Positions 54,977 through 64,000 of a stretch of DNA of 64,000 nucleotides are shown here, in pieces (the first letter of the stretch is position 1; each line of letters starts with the position of its first letter). The DNA lies in contig JAUKTV010000002.1 in the NCBI GenBank assembly GCA_030549205.1, positions 992,001-1,056,000 on the forward strand, in the 5' to 3' direction. A program made the translations under genes and the position numbers. The notes beneath the pieces are model-generated. The model was not told the origin of the DNA. It saw only the letters and a list, made by a program, of their open reading frames with translations, and made no database searches. This DNA comes from Apiosordaria backusii (Eukaryota > Ascomycota > Sordariomycetes > Sordariales > Lasiosphaeriaceae).

Positions 54977-55633
54977 AGGCAGATGAAATACCATGTTGGT
55001 GAGGAAAGGGAGCATATCAGTGTTGTACCGCTGCAGATGATGGGTAGCAAAAGCCGCTTGGTATCCTCCTCTTCGGATGCCCGGTGCATGGTGATTTAGG
55101 ATCTTAACTGGGTGGTGTTCCACATACAGATCGGCGAAGTAGTTCGGATCATTCTAGGGTTGACAGGCATAGTGTAATACCTACCTACACTTCGTCTGGG
55201 CCGCAGGATCTAGGAACGTCTCTTCCGAGTGCTGAATTTCCCCAGCTCCGGACCATGATACGCATTCCACGGAAGCGCTCTCCAAACATCAATTCACAAC
55301 GGACTTCATTACAGTTCAACGATCCACAAGGTCCAGAAACAACGTCGTCATTACCGCGTTGGGCTCTTTCACTGCGCTTTGAGCCCCCCTGACGTCACCC
55401 ACATTTGCTTCAACATCACCATTAACAGACAAAACTCAGGTGACGCTGAGAGTGGCATTCGTCATGGGTACGTGAGGCTACACGTCATGCGTGATGTGAC
55501 TATCTCCTTTAAAGCTTCTCTTTTTCCAAGACTTCCATCGGCAGTTCGTCTTCCAACCTCCACCACACACCACCATTAACTCCTTATTGTGCCAGAACAG
55601 TAATCAAGACGAAGGTGTAAAATTATCATCACC
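54977..55633. other. Intergenic
   Basis: Promoter region of the MARVEL-like gene. No gene seen. Confidence 0.55.
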
Positions 55634-56258
55634 ATGGACACTACCAACACCAAACGCTTCTTCGACAATCGCATTATCCGCACCTTCCTTGGGTTCCACA
55701 ACTTTCTGATCCTCGCATCCTCGACCATCCTGACTGGTCTCCTCTCCTACTTGTTGCACCGCTATCGCTATCGAAACACGCACCTTGTGTATCAGGAGGT
55801 GATTGCAGTGTTGACATTGTTTCTCTATTTATTTGCCACGTTTCTGCCGGCTTTCAAGTTCTACCGGGGCTACATGCTTCCACTCAACCTGGTGCTCTCC
55901 TACTTGTGGCTTACTAGCCTGATCTTCAGCAGTCAGGACTATTCTGGAAACAGGTGCTTCTACAATTCCCCTCCTTTTGTAAGCAGATGCCGTCTGAAGC
56001 ACACCATCCAGGCATTTTGGATCATTGGTTTGTAAGTTGCTCGTCTGATCCCTCTCCCCCCTGACCATGCGGGTAGCTGACATGCGATGGTCTGCTAGTT
56101 CCTATCTTTTTTTGAATTCAATCCTGGAAGCCTTGATGTGGGCCGGCACGCGGACAAACAGGCTTCTTCATGGCGGTGACGCCGAGAAGGATAGACCTCT
56201 TACAGGCGGCAATGCAGTTCCAGTGAGCAACGGCACGGGAGCGACCACTACGGTCTAA
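55634..56258 (+). CDS. MARVEL-like four-helix membrane protein
   Basis: Exons 55634-56031 and 56099-56258 (67-bp intron, GTAAGT...CTAG) give 185 aa. Four hydrophobic segments: about residues 22-40 (FLILASSTILTGLLSYLL), 53-75 (VIAVLTLFLYLFATFL), 83-102 (PLNLVLSYLWLTSLIF) and 127-148 (AFWIIGFSYLFLNSILEAL, spanning the splice junction). A CFYNSPPF-type loop with Cys residues sits between helices 3 and 4, as in fungal MARVEL-domain proteins that act in membrane apposition and vesicle traffic (Nce102-like class). The C-terminal tail is short, hydrophilic and Gly/Thr-rich. Function beyond membrane organisation unknown. Faces the MFS transporter gene tail-to-tail. Confidence 0.8.
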
Positions 56259-56627
56259 CGTAATATCCTTTTTGATCTTGGGTGTCGTTCAAGTTGTCGG
56301 AGTGGAATTCATGCAGAGGCGCACAACATTTTCAAGTCTGTTGCTGAATTGAGTGGGTTGATAGGGAATGTGGGAAATATGGAGGTTTCCGGCTTTTCCG
56401 ATTTGAAGAAGTTGGTTGAGGGGCTTTACTGAGATGAAAGCTGTAATGAGTGGACAACAAGCTACGTCGATGTCAGGGGGGTTTGGGAGTTCGCATTGAT
56501 TGCAAATCTCAGTTGTATATATTAGTCAAATATTCAGGTACCTAACGCCTTTTGCTGAGCAGAAAATACACAATGGTCTATCGTCTATCGTTACACGTAT
56601 ACGTCCTTGCATTATTTGTACAGTGTG
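56259..56627. other. Convergent 3' intergenic region
   Basis: 3' ends of two convergent genes; no gene seen. Confidence 0.6.
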
Positions 56628-58325
56628 CTATGAAGTCTTGCTCGTTTTCTCCTTTTCTGCCGGCAGAATTTCAGTACTCGTCGTATTCTTTTGTGGTATA
56701 GTTGCAACGTCGGTATCGGAAAGCGAATCCTGACGTTCCTCCTCTTGTCGAACAAGAACGCTACCCTTCTTTCTCAACTCCCTTGCGTGCCTTGATGTCC
56801 TCCAGACAACCCCCTTCCACATGACCAGGAGGATGATGGGCACGAGCAGTAGGTAAAGACACCCCAACAAAGTAAAGGCCGGCCCCATGCCCATGCCATC
56901 CATCATAGGCTCGATGAATCCTGATGAGGCGGCGCCCATGATGCACTTGGCCAGGTTGTAAGCTGCCAGTGCCGCCCCAGCCGTGTCGGGATATATGTCG
57001 ACGATCAAAGCGTTGACGACGTTGTTGACTCCGACGAGGCCAACGCCGAGAAACAGCACCACCATGACCACCTTTTCGATCTCAACCTTGTTGGAGGCAA
57101 TCCAGCCCCAAGAGGTTATGATTCCGACGCCCAAGATCAAAAATGGGAAAGCAATCTCCAGCCTGACCTTTTCAATTGGGAATTGCCTGAGGTCCATCTT
57201 GGTCTTCTTGTCCACCACTATCCCCAGCTTCCGAGCATGCCGTCGTAGATTCCAGTTCATGCCGGGCCCCACAAACACCACGGCAAGGATGGAGCCACCG
57301 GCCAGAGGCAGATACATGAGCCCAATTTTCAAATCGTTAAAGTCGTACAATTCTTTGAACAAGGATGGCATGGCCGTCCCGACGGCATAGACACCGGTAA
57401 AGACAGTGCCACCTATGAGGAGGAGCAAAACAAGCTCCTTCTCCCGCAGGAGCGCAAAAGAAGAAAACAAATGAGAAGTGGCGTACTTGAGCTTTCCTTC
57501 GTCGGTTGTGTACGCCGACTTTTCCAACGAGTTTAGGTTTTGAGGTACGCTGGGGTGTCGACGGTAGTAGAACCACTGATAGACGCTCTGGCACCACCAA
57601 GGGGGACGGATGGAGCCGTCACCCACCACCTTCCTGCATGTCTCTGGGATGAACAGCAGCATGAGCAAGAAGTTGATGCCTGCGGCGATGGTCAACATCC
57701 AGAAGATGCTCCTCCAACCCATGTATTGCGTCATGGCACCGCCAATGACAGGGCCGAGAGATGGGCCGAGAATGGACGGAATGGCAGTCAGCGCAATGTA
57801 AGCCCCCCTCTCTGCGCTGGTAATGACGTCGGCCACCACTGCCTGACAAATGACCATGATTGTCGCTGATCCGGCCGACTGAAAGCAGCGTATCACGAGT
57901 ATGTCCTCATAGTCGTTTGCCAAAGCCAGAGCGATGTTGGCCGAGATGTACACGATGAAACAAATAATGTAGCCAGGCCGCCTCCCTAGTGTGTCGGTGA
58001 AGCCGCTGAACAGGATGGGTGTCAGGCCTTGGAATATCATGTAGGTGGTAACGGTCAAGTTGATTTCGGCGGTCGTCACGTCGAACTCTTCTGCCAGGAT
58101 GTTGAGAGCGGGCAGGTAAACTTGGGCCGTGATGGGATTGAAGAAGCCACCAAAGGCCGCGCCGGCGACAATGAGCTTCTTCTGCCATGGTTTCCATACG
58201 GAATATGGAGGTGGCACGTCGATGTCGTCGGCGCCGGCGGACACGGGCTGCTCCGAGACAGGCTCACTGTCAACAGCAGCGAGGGCAGATGTGCTTGTTG
58301 TCGCCATGGTTGCCATGGCTGCCAT
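56628..58325 (-). CDS. MFS transporter, DHA1 (drug:H+ antiporter) type
   Basis: 565 aa, no intron, from ATG 58325. About twelve hydrophobic helices after a 46-residue cytoplasmic head. The DHA1 signature motif A, FSGFTDTLGRRPGY (about 106-119), lies in loop 2-3, preceded by AGAAFGGFFNPITAQVYLPAL (helix 1) and followed by GPSLGPVIGGAMTQYMGWRSIFWML (motif C region). The central loop carries a Trp-rich PPWWCQSVYQW segment. Such proteins (Qdr/Flr1/Aqr1-like and secondary-metabolite exporters) expel drugs, organic acids or polyamines at the plasma membrane. A 25-residue extension from 58400 is open but hydrophobic and repetitive MAAMATMATTS context makes 58325 (or 58316/58307) likelier. Nearby oxygenase and citrate synthase genes make organic-acid export conceivable, but that is inference. 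Confidence 0.92.
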   Translation of the reverse strand: MAAMATMATTSTSALAAVDSEPVSEQPVSAGADDIDVPPPYSVWKPWQKKLIVAGAAFGGFFNPITAQVYLPALNILAEEFDVTTAEINLTVTTYMIFQGLTPILFSGFTDTLGRRPGYIICFIVYISANIALALANDYEDILVIRCFQSAGSATIMVICQAVVADVITSAERGAYIALTAIPSILGPSLGPVIGGAMTQYMGWRSIFWMLTIAAGINFLLMLLFIPETCRKVVGDGSIRPPWWCQSVYQWFYYRRHPSVPQNLNSLEKSAYTTDEGKLKYATSHLFSSFALLREKELVLLLLIGGTVFTGVYAVGTAMPSLFKELYDFNDLKIGLMYLPLAGGSILAVVFVGPGMNWNLRRHARKLGIVVDKKTKMDLRQFPIEKVRLEIAFPFLILGVGIITSWGWIASNKVEIEKVVMVVLFLGVGLVGVNNVVNALIVDIYPDTAGAALAAYNLAKCIMGAASSGFIEPMMDGMGMGPAFTLLGCLYLLLVPIILLVMWKGVVWRTSRHARELRKKGSVLVRQEEERQDSLSDTDVATIPQKNTTSTEILPAEKEKTSKTS

Positions 58326-60107
58326 GGCTTCGATGCTTTGGCCGGAGCCAAACCAAACCAAAGCACAAAAAAAGAAACGAAATGAAAGAAAAGGCCTCAA
58401 GGTTCAGTTGCTAAGTGCCGAGCCTCAAGGTTTGACAGGGTTCAATGTCATATGGAATGCCAATGCCAATGTTTGGAGCGCCGTCGATGCTCTTTTACAT
58501 CACGACGTGCATTTTCCAGGCGAGAGGAAGTTGTCATGGGACGGAGGATAGGAAGCCAAAGTGCCCATTCTCCCGGTGTCTCGGTCGAGCCCGTCTTTCC
58601 TTTTGGCCACCCCATTGTTGGGTTGCATTCCAGAAGGTCCACTATTAGTGGCCGCGCCCCCCTGCCGCACCTCCAGGGTGTGAGTGGGACAGTGAGACTA
58701 ATCCCAAAACTGTTTGATACCTGATGCTGTCCTTTTCTTGGCATCGAATCAACAGAGGAAGAATCGCCTGCTGGATCGCGAGAATCCTTTTGAAAAGAAT
58801 CACAGCCCGACGGAGCACTGGAAACGTCTGGTATTCTTGTGGTTGTATCGGCGATGATGGTTTTGTTGAGCATCAGTCTACCGATCTAGGTCCTCCGACA
58901 AGTCCGTTCCTCCGTTCGATCCGACTATCGTCCTGTTGTCAAGAGAACGATGCTTAGGCTGCTACACTGCGGCTCAAGACTGGAAGCGTCGGAGTCTTCT
59001 TCTCTAGACAGCTAAGGCTTGTAGAAGGTAGCTAGGCTCGGAGCAGGCATATCGGGTAAGCCCACGTGCAGCCGGGCTTCTACTCTGTGGCTCATGTTCC
59101 CTGGTAAGGCGAGGTTTTCTGGTGATATCTCATAGTTCAGCCTGATTGAGTGCTTGATACCGAGTTCTAGACACCAACCCCGAGCATGCCGGTGCAGAAG
59201 GGAGCTAAATGTGTTCCTTGCCCGTGCCAACTTCTTCTGATGGTGCCTATCTACCTCGGTGTCCAAGGTAAGGTATCCCGTTATCACATGCTGTTGACTT
59301 CGATTGCTCCAGGCACAGGGCAGATAGAGGCATGAGAGTGCCAGTTCCTGAAGGTGCGATGTAGCACAGCATCTCGAGCAAGGAGCTCCCCATTTCCTGG
59401 ATACTGTAGGTACTCATGCAGTGAAAAGGACTGGGTTGAGACAAAGGTCTGAGATGGCAGCAACTAATTTCCAGCTATGGACATGTTGACTCAGATTTGA
59501 TGCCATCCCGGCGGAGCGGTTTGTGAACAATGGAGGCGGAACGGGAATGATCGGCATTACCGGGGAACTGACTGGAGCGGAACGGAGTGCAAAAATGAAA
59601 AGGCCCCTGAGTGAGAAAAAAGAACAGCCCCCCTGCTCTGGAGGCTTGTGATCAAAAGGACAAAAGTGACAAGAAAAACATTCCGTGTCCGTACGAGGCT
59701 TGCGGTGGTGTAACGCTGACCTGCGGGGATCTCGGTACATCGGCCATTGGCGATGAGCTTGTTTCCTCTCTGGGTCGTCTTTTTTGCACTGGACGTTGAA
59801 AGTGGGGCACCGACAAGAAAACATCCGCCGCCTGGGGCTAGCTCCCGCATTTCTATTTCAACTACTCTGGCCAATCACAGTGCGGCAATCGACACCGAGA
59901 CAGGGGTTCACACTTGAACGGCTGACTGCAGCCATTTTGATATTTCCAAGACATTCTCAACTGTGAATGGAGTCATGTTTACACTGCAACAACCAAGTTT
60001 GGGCATTTTGTCTTATCTAATGTAGTCTAGCGAGAGTTTTACAGCAGCCCAATCCTCCGAAACACAACAGCAGCACCGATCGAACCAATAACACGCCGTC
60101 TCTTCAG
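58326..60107. other. Intergenic
   Basis: About 1.8 kb with no supported gene. Several chance frames overlap on both strands without motifs or splice-supported joins. Confidence 0.5.
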
Positions 60108-61013
60108 TTACTCCTCATCAAAAAACACCCAGGCACGGACCTCGAGCGAACGCCGGGTCGGCGCATCATCGGCCGTCTTGTCGTCCCAGAAAGCCCCGTG
60201 AGGCACAACACGGGCAGCATCACTGTCGCCCGATGAGAAGACCAGCACCTCCTCCTTCTTCATGTCGCTGACGTAGTAGTAGCTGTACCCGTCAGCATAC
60301 TTGAGAACGCTGTCCTGGGCCTTCTGACCGCGGATCGCGACGCGGGGGTCGTTGATGGGCTTCACAGTAGCCATGTGGCTGTCGTAGTCCCAGTTGGGGA
60401 CCTGGGAGTGGTTGATGAAGATCAGGGGCCACTTCTTGATGACCTCATCGACACCGCGCCACACATTGATCTGCGCATAGCGCTTGTGCTTCTTGAAGAG
60501 CCTCTCAGCCTCCTCTTCTCCAAAGTGCTCAATGATACCGTCGCGGAGGGTGCGGCGGTCACGGTCAACGTGAGCAATAGGGAGCGAAGACGAGGTCATG
60601 CCCTTGTTGGCCACGTTCTTGGTGCCAAAGTCGCGAGGATGAGCACCGTTCTGGCGGATGCGGAAGATGTAGGGCTCCACGATGGGCGCCTTGGTGATAT
60701 CGGCAATGATCTTCTTGCACTCGGCATAGTATTCGGTCTCGATGAGCTTGCGGCCCTCGGGAGTGTTGCCGGCAAGCATCTCCTCGGTCGAGAGCTTGGT
60801 GACGTGGCCAGCAAGCTCATAGCCATCTTCGGCAAGCGACGGCTGAGGCTCCAAGTGGCGAATATCATGGGCCACAATGTTGACCTTCTGGGGCTCGTTG
60901 ATGTTGGTGTTGCCGCTTCCGTAGTCAACAAAGGCATCAGCGCCATCCTTGGTGCCGTTCCACATGCAGACGAAGCCTGTGGTGGAGTTGGGGGCAACAG
61001 CAGCGGCAGCCAT
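60108..61013 (-). CDS. AsaB/CmcJ-family (7alpha-cephem-methoxylase P8-like) oxygenase
   Basis: 301 aa, no intron, ATG 61013 chosen because the residues before it (from 61241) are low-complexity UTR-like. The family, found in many fungal biosynthetic clusters, has a double-stranded beta-helix related to Fe(II)/2-oxoglutarate oxygenases. Visible candidate metal ligands are His148 and Asp150 in IAHVDRD and His272 in PHGAFWDD, with the RRSLEVRAWVFFD block (about 287-299) closing the fold, and the strongly conserved INVWRGVDEVIKKWPL (182-197) between them. Substrate cannot be read from the sequence; relatives hydroxylate or otherwise oxidise small metabolites, others are annotated as GA4 desaturase-like. 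Divergently paired with the citrate synthase 826 bp away. Confidence 0.85.
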   Translation of the reverse strand: MAAAAVAPNSTTGFVCMWNGTKDGADAFVDYGSGNTNINEPQKVNIVAHDIRHLEPQPSLAEDGYELAGHVTKLSTEEMLAGNTPEGRKLIETEYYAECKKIIADITKAPIVEPYIFRIRQNGAHPRDFGTKNVANKGMTSSSLPIAHVDRDRRTLRDGIIEHFGEEEAERLFKKHKRYAQINVWRGVDEVIKKWPLIFINHSQVPNWDYDSHMATVKPINDPRVAIRGQKAQDSVLKYADGYSYYYVSDMKKEEVLVFSSGDSDAARVVPHGAFWDDKTADDAPTRRSLEVRAWVFFDEE

Positions 61014-61838
61014 TTTGGTGGATTGGGGTATGACACGAAAAGATTGAGGTGTGCTTGTGAAGCTTGGATGAGCTAAAGCTATAAGGATGATGAGGATTGA
61101 TGAGGATGATGAGAACAAAAAGCTCTCAAGTTCGTGATGAAATTCGAGACTTATGAACTTGGAGGTATCGGCATGCGGAGTGCAGTAAACAAAAGCAGCA
61201 TAAGCCCGGAAGATCTCTGGATCTCCTGGTCCGACCGCCAAGACATCAACAAAAACTCAAACATGCCACAAATATGGCACTATCAGACAATTCCTCCCCC
61301 AAAGGATTCTAGACTGGCAGAGCTTCTACTAGGCGGACTTGGCCGAAACAGCCGTGAGGTGCGCGCGGAAGCGATGGAAAGGGATCTGAGGATTTTGTGG
61401 GGACACCACGCCTCGGCTGCGTGCTACACACCTGCAGGTCCATGTCAGCTACCCAGCTTACCGCCCTCAGGCACTGCCGCCGGTTCCTATGGAGTAGGAG
61501 AAAAGTCCTGCGCAGCATTTCAATCAATTAAGGCCCCAATATCCCAAAAGTCTCACGGATAGCTCGCTGTGCGGCTGTATGTGGAAGGGATCTTCCGAAC
61601 TTCCCGGATCGCCGACCCCACGAACTTGTTGAGACATGGCAAAGTACATGACGGAGATGTGAATCAGTGCAGGCCAATTTTGGACAGGAACTTCAGATCC
61701 TCAACAGTCTCCGTCTTGGCTTCCAAAAGTCCTTAAATGGCAGCACCTTCACCGTGACACTGCTTCATGACATCGAACCACCACTCCTATCTGTATCGAC
61801 CTTCCTTCATCACCAGTCAACGTCGACCAACAGCCATC
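61014..61838. promoter_or_regulatory. Divergent promoter region shared by oxygenase and citrate synthase
   Basis: About 825 bp between the two divergent ATGs. It contains a C/T-rich leader before the citrate synthase start. No specific factor site was recognised. No gene. Confidence 0.4.
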
Positions 61839-63556
61839 ATGCCCTCCAAAGAGACCGGACAGCTCCGCATTGTGGACTCCCGCACGGAGAATGCCTACCT
61901 CATCCCCATTCACGACAATTTCATCCGGGCCAAGGATCTGATGGCCATTACCTCCCCAGACCCAAAGGATAGCGAAATTGTTCAGAAACTCACCATCCTA
62001 GACAATGGCTTTGAGAACGTGGCGTGCATGGAATCCGAAATCACTTTGATGTAAGGAATACCTACTTCAGGTCTTGATACCCCTACCAACTTCACCTACT
62101 GACACAAGACAGTGACGGAAACCGGGGTCAAATCCAGTATCGCGGTCACCCGATTCAAGACCTCTATCGGGACAATGACTATGAAGATGTTCTCTATCTC
62201 TTGATGTGGGGTAAACTGCCCACACCAGCTGAGAAGCTGGATGTTCGACGCAAGTTCGCTGCTGCTATGGTGCCTACCAAGGCAGTTGTCGATACCATTG
62301 CCGCATTTCCGTAAGTGTCTCTGGGCGCAGTGATAGAATATCGAAGCTAACCAAAGTATCCGCCTGTCCAGACGCAACAGCGATACCTACCCAATGTGCC
62401 TGGCCGGTCTGTGTGCCTTCATGGCAGGAGACAAGGTGATCTCCAACAACCGGCACACGCACAAGCCCAGTTTCCACAACAACCTCGACCAGGCTGATGC
62501 TGCCATCATCCGCACGATTGCCTACTATGCTACCACCCTCGCTCTTATCTACTGCCACAAGCGCAAGTTGACCTTCACCAACCCAGACCCCAATGGATCC
62601 TTGATCGGAAACCTGCTATTGATGATGGGCAAGACCAACAAGGAGACCGGCGTGGGCCCCGACCCTGAGATCGAGTCGTGCCTCGAGAAGCTCTGGATCT
62701 GCTACGCGGACCATGAGATGACAAACTCTACCGCCGGCATCCTTCATGCTGGGTCCACCCTCACCGATCCAAGCTCTTGCGCTATCGCTGCGCTGGTGTG
62801 TGGGTTCGGGCCCCTTCACGGTGGTGCCATCGACCTTGCCTATGAAGCTCTGGGCAAGATCAAGCATCCCAGCCATGTCCCCGCCTACATCGAGATGGTC
62901 AAGTCCAAAAAGGCGCGTCTGTTCGGCTACGGCCACCGGATCTACCGCACTCGTGATCCCCGCCTTTCTTTGATTGAGGACCTCATTGAGAAGAACAGGG
63001 AGAAATGTGACGCCAACCCTCTCCTCAGGGTTGCCTTCGCTATTGACAAGCATGCCAATGAGGACGAGTACTTTGTGAGCAGGAAGCTCAAGGCCAACGC
63101 CGATCTGTTGGGCTGCTTCTTGTATTCTGCATTGTACGTGCTACCCCCTGTTATCGCTCCATTTCCTGTCTTGAGGTTGACACTGACCATGAACATTGAT
63201 TCAGGGGCTTCGAGACTGATATGATCACGGCCATCATCACTCTTTCCCGAATTCCCGGTGGTCTTGCTCACTGGAGGGAGACTTTGGGTATGTCACTCGC
63301 AACTCAGACGCGAGAGCCAATAGCTAATGCCCTAACCGTAGACAAACCCATCAAGATCTGGCGACCCCGTCAAATTTATACCGGTGACAGGACGGATGAT
63401 GCCGACACGCCAAGGAAGCAATCCCTCTCTTCCAACGAGGGTCCTCTGAAGGAGAAGCATGGAGTCCAGGTCCGTGAAATTGGTTCCGGAAGAAATAATA
63501 GTAAGGTTCCCCTGAAAGTCAAGGCTGTTCTATGGGCCAAGAGCTGTTTCTCCTAG
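61839..63556 (+). CDS. Citrate synthase family enzyme, no mitochondrial presequence
   Basis: Five exons: 61839-62050, 62113-62310, 62372-63133, 63205-63287 and 63342-63556 (introns 62, 61, 71 and 54 bp) giving 489 aa. Citrate synthases condense oxaloacetate with acetyl-CoA or longer acyl-CoAs. Motifs: DGNRGQIQYRGHPIQDL (about 72-88), His251 in YADHEMTNST, catalytic His286 in GPLHGGA, His325 in GYGHRIYRTRDPR, and Asp396 in GFETDMITAI ahead of LSRIPGGLAHWRETL. All three catalytic positions are intact. The N-terminus (MPSKETGQLRIVDSRTENAY) is not an amphipathic presequence, and the C-terminus (CFS) is not a clear PTS1, so a cytosolic location is suggested. Such 'extra' synthases in fungi can serve organic-acid or alkylcitrate-type secondary metabolism. 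An upstream ATG at 61767 would add 24 residues. Confidence 0.95.
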
Positions 63557-64000
63557 ACTTGTGAAACTCAAAAGCTGGGGATCTGGTGCTAAAGGTGCGA
63601 CAGGAACGGAGTTGCATGTGGGAGCATAATATCTTAGAACTTTAGACTTTGGATGGAAATTTTTGTATTCTCGGTGTCTGTCATCTTGTCATTGTACGTT
63701 TTCATCTACAGCGGAGTTTTCTCGTTAGTGGTTTCGCGTGACCTCATCAATACAATGAATACCAACGTATATGACCTTATTCCTCGATTTGAAGTATGAA
63801 ACGAAGTAAAGGGGTGGGAAAAGCAACAAGGTCGCGTCCAGTGCTTTGTTACCATACCTTAGCCTTGGAAGGTAACCTTGCCGAACATGCACCCCTCCTT
63901 TTCAATCATATCGTCGCGCAGAAATTGGAGTATACCTAGGTACCACACTCATCGGCGAATAGGCAAAAGTACTCATGCATTGATATATTAAAATTGCTAC
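63557..64000. other. 3' region, no gene seen
   Basis: 3' flank of the citrate synthase gene to the window end. A CTAGGTACC motif near 63935; nothing else supported. Confidence 0.55.

Overview
This window is genomic DNA of a filamentous ascomycete (Pezizomycotina, most likely Sordariomycetes/Sordariales). The evidence is eukaryotic genes with short introns (48-154 bp, GTRNGT donors, CTRAC-like branch points, CAG/TAG acceptors), a secretome typical of plant-litter fungi (GH55 glucanase, AA11 copper oxygenase, quinoprotein-like dehydrogenase, lactonase) and a roughly 14-kb A/T-saturated block holding retrotransposons decayed by transitions, the hallmark of repeat-induced point mutation (RIP). 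No tRNA, rRNA, CRISPR or bacterial-type operon was found. Exon coordinates come from reading splice sites and checking that exon lengths restore the frame; none was verified with transcripts.

Left arm (1-36 kb): a partial F-box/2EXR-like gene (<1-1308, -), a broken non-LTR reverse transcriptase (about 1700-2500, -), a secreted GH55 beta-1,3-glucanase (3766-6255, +), a Cys-rich nuclear-type protein (6732-8049, -), a SnoaL-like secreted protein (9335-10005, +), an arylamine N-acetyltransferase (10676-11662, +), a GPI-anchored sorbosone-dehydrogenase-like protein (11875-13460, -), a single-pass membrane protein (14435-15641, +), a 919-residue disordered protein (16435-19194, -), a 3.5-kb gene-poor gap, a secreted exonuclease/endonuclease/phosphatase-fold nuclease (22775-24751, +), a Gfo/Idh/MocA oxidoreductase (25380-26658, +), a small secreted Cys-rich protein (26823-27311, -), a multi-pass membrane protein (27685-28677, -) divergent from an ABHD12-type hydrolase (29202-30413, +), and an AA11 LPMO with repeat linker and two C-terminal Cys modules (31143-32597, +). 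A dead medium-chain reductase (32841-34008, -) and a 21-residue-repeat gene split by a TA-flanked MITE (35074-36670, +) mark the approach to the decayed block.

Decayed block (about 36.7-50.6 kb): a RIP-mutated Ty1/copia pol on the minus strand (37.9-38.7 kb), a conspicuous non-RIPed island with 33-bp tandem repeats (39.06-39.75 kb), a degenerate repeat array, a 3.7-kb satellite of about 71-bp units with internal hairpins (42.9-46.6 kb), and a RIP-mutated chromodomain-type Ty3/gypsy integrase on the plus strand (48.3-49.75 kb).

Right arm (50.6-64 kb): a NmrA-like pseudogene abuts the block, followed by a secreted lactonase (51342-52550, -), a fungal-rhodopsin/PTH11-type pseudogene (53859-54976, +), a MARVEL-like membrane protein (55634-56258, +), an MFS drug:H+ antiporter (56628-58325, -), and a divergent pair: an AsaB/CmcJ-family oxygenase (60108-61013, -) and a citrate synthase without obvious targeting peptide (61839-63556, +). 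Genes are mostly independent. The shared themes are extracellular polymer/sugar oxidation, xenobiotic handling (NAT, MFS) and progressive gene death on both flanks of the RIP block.
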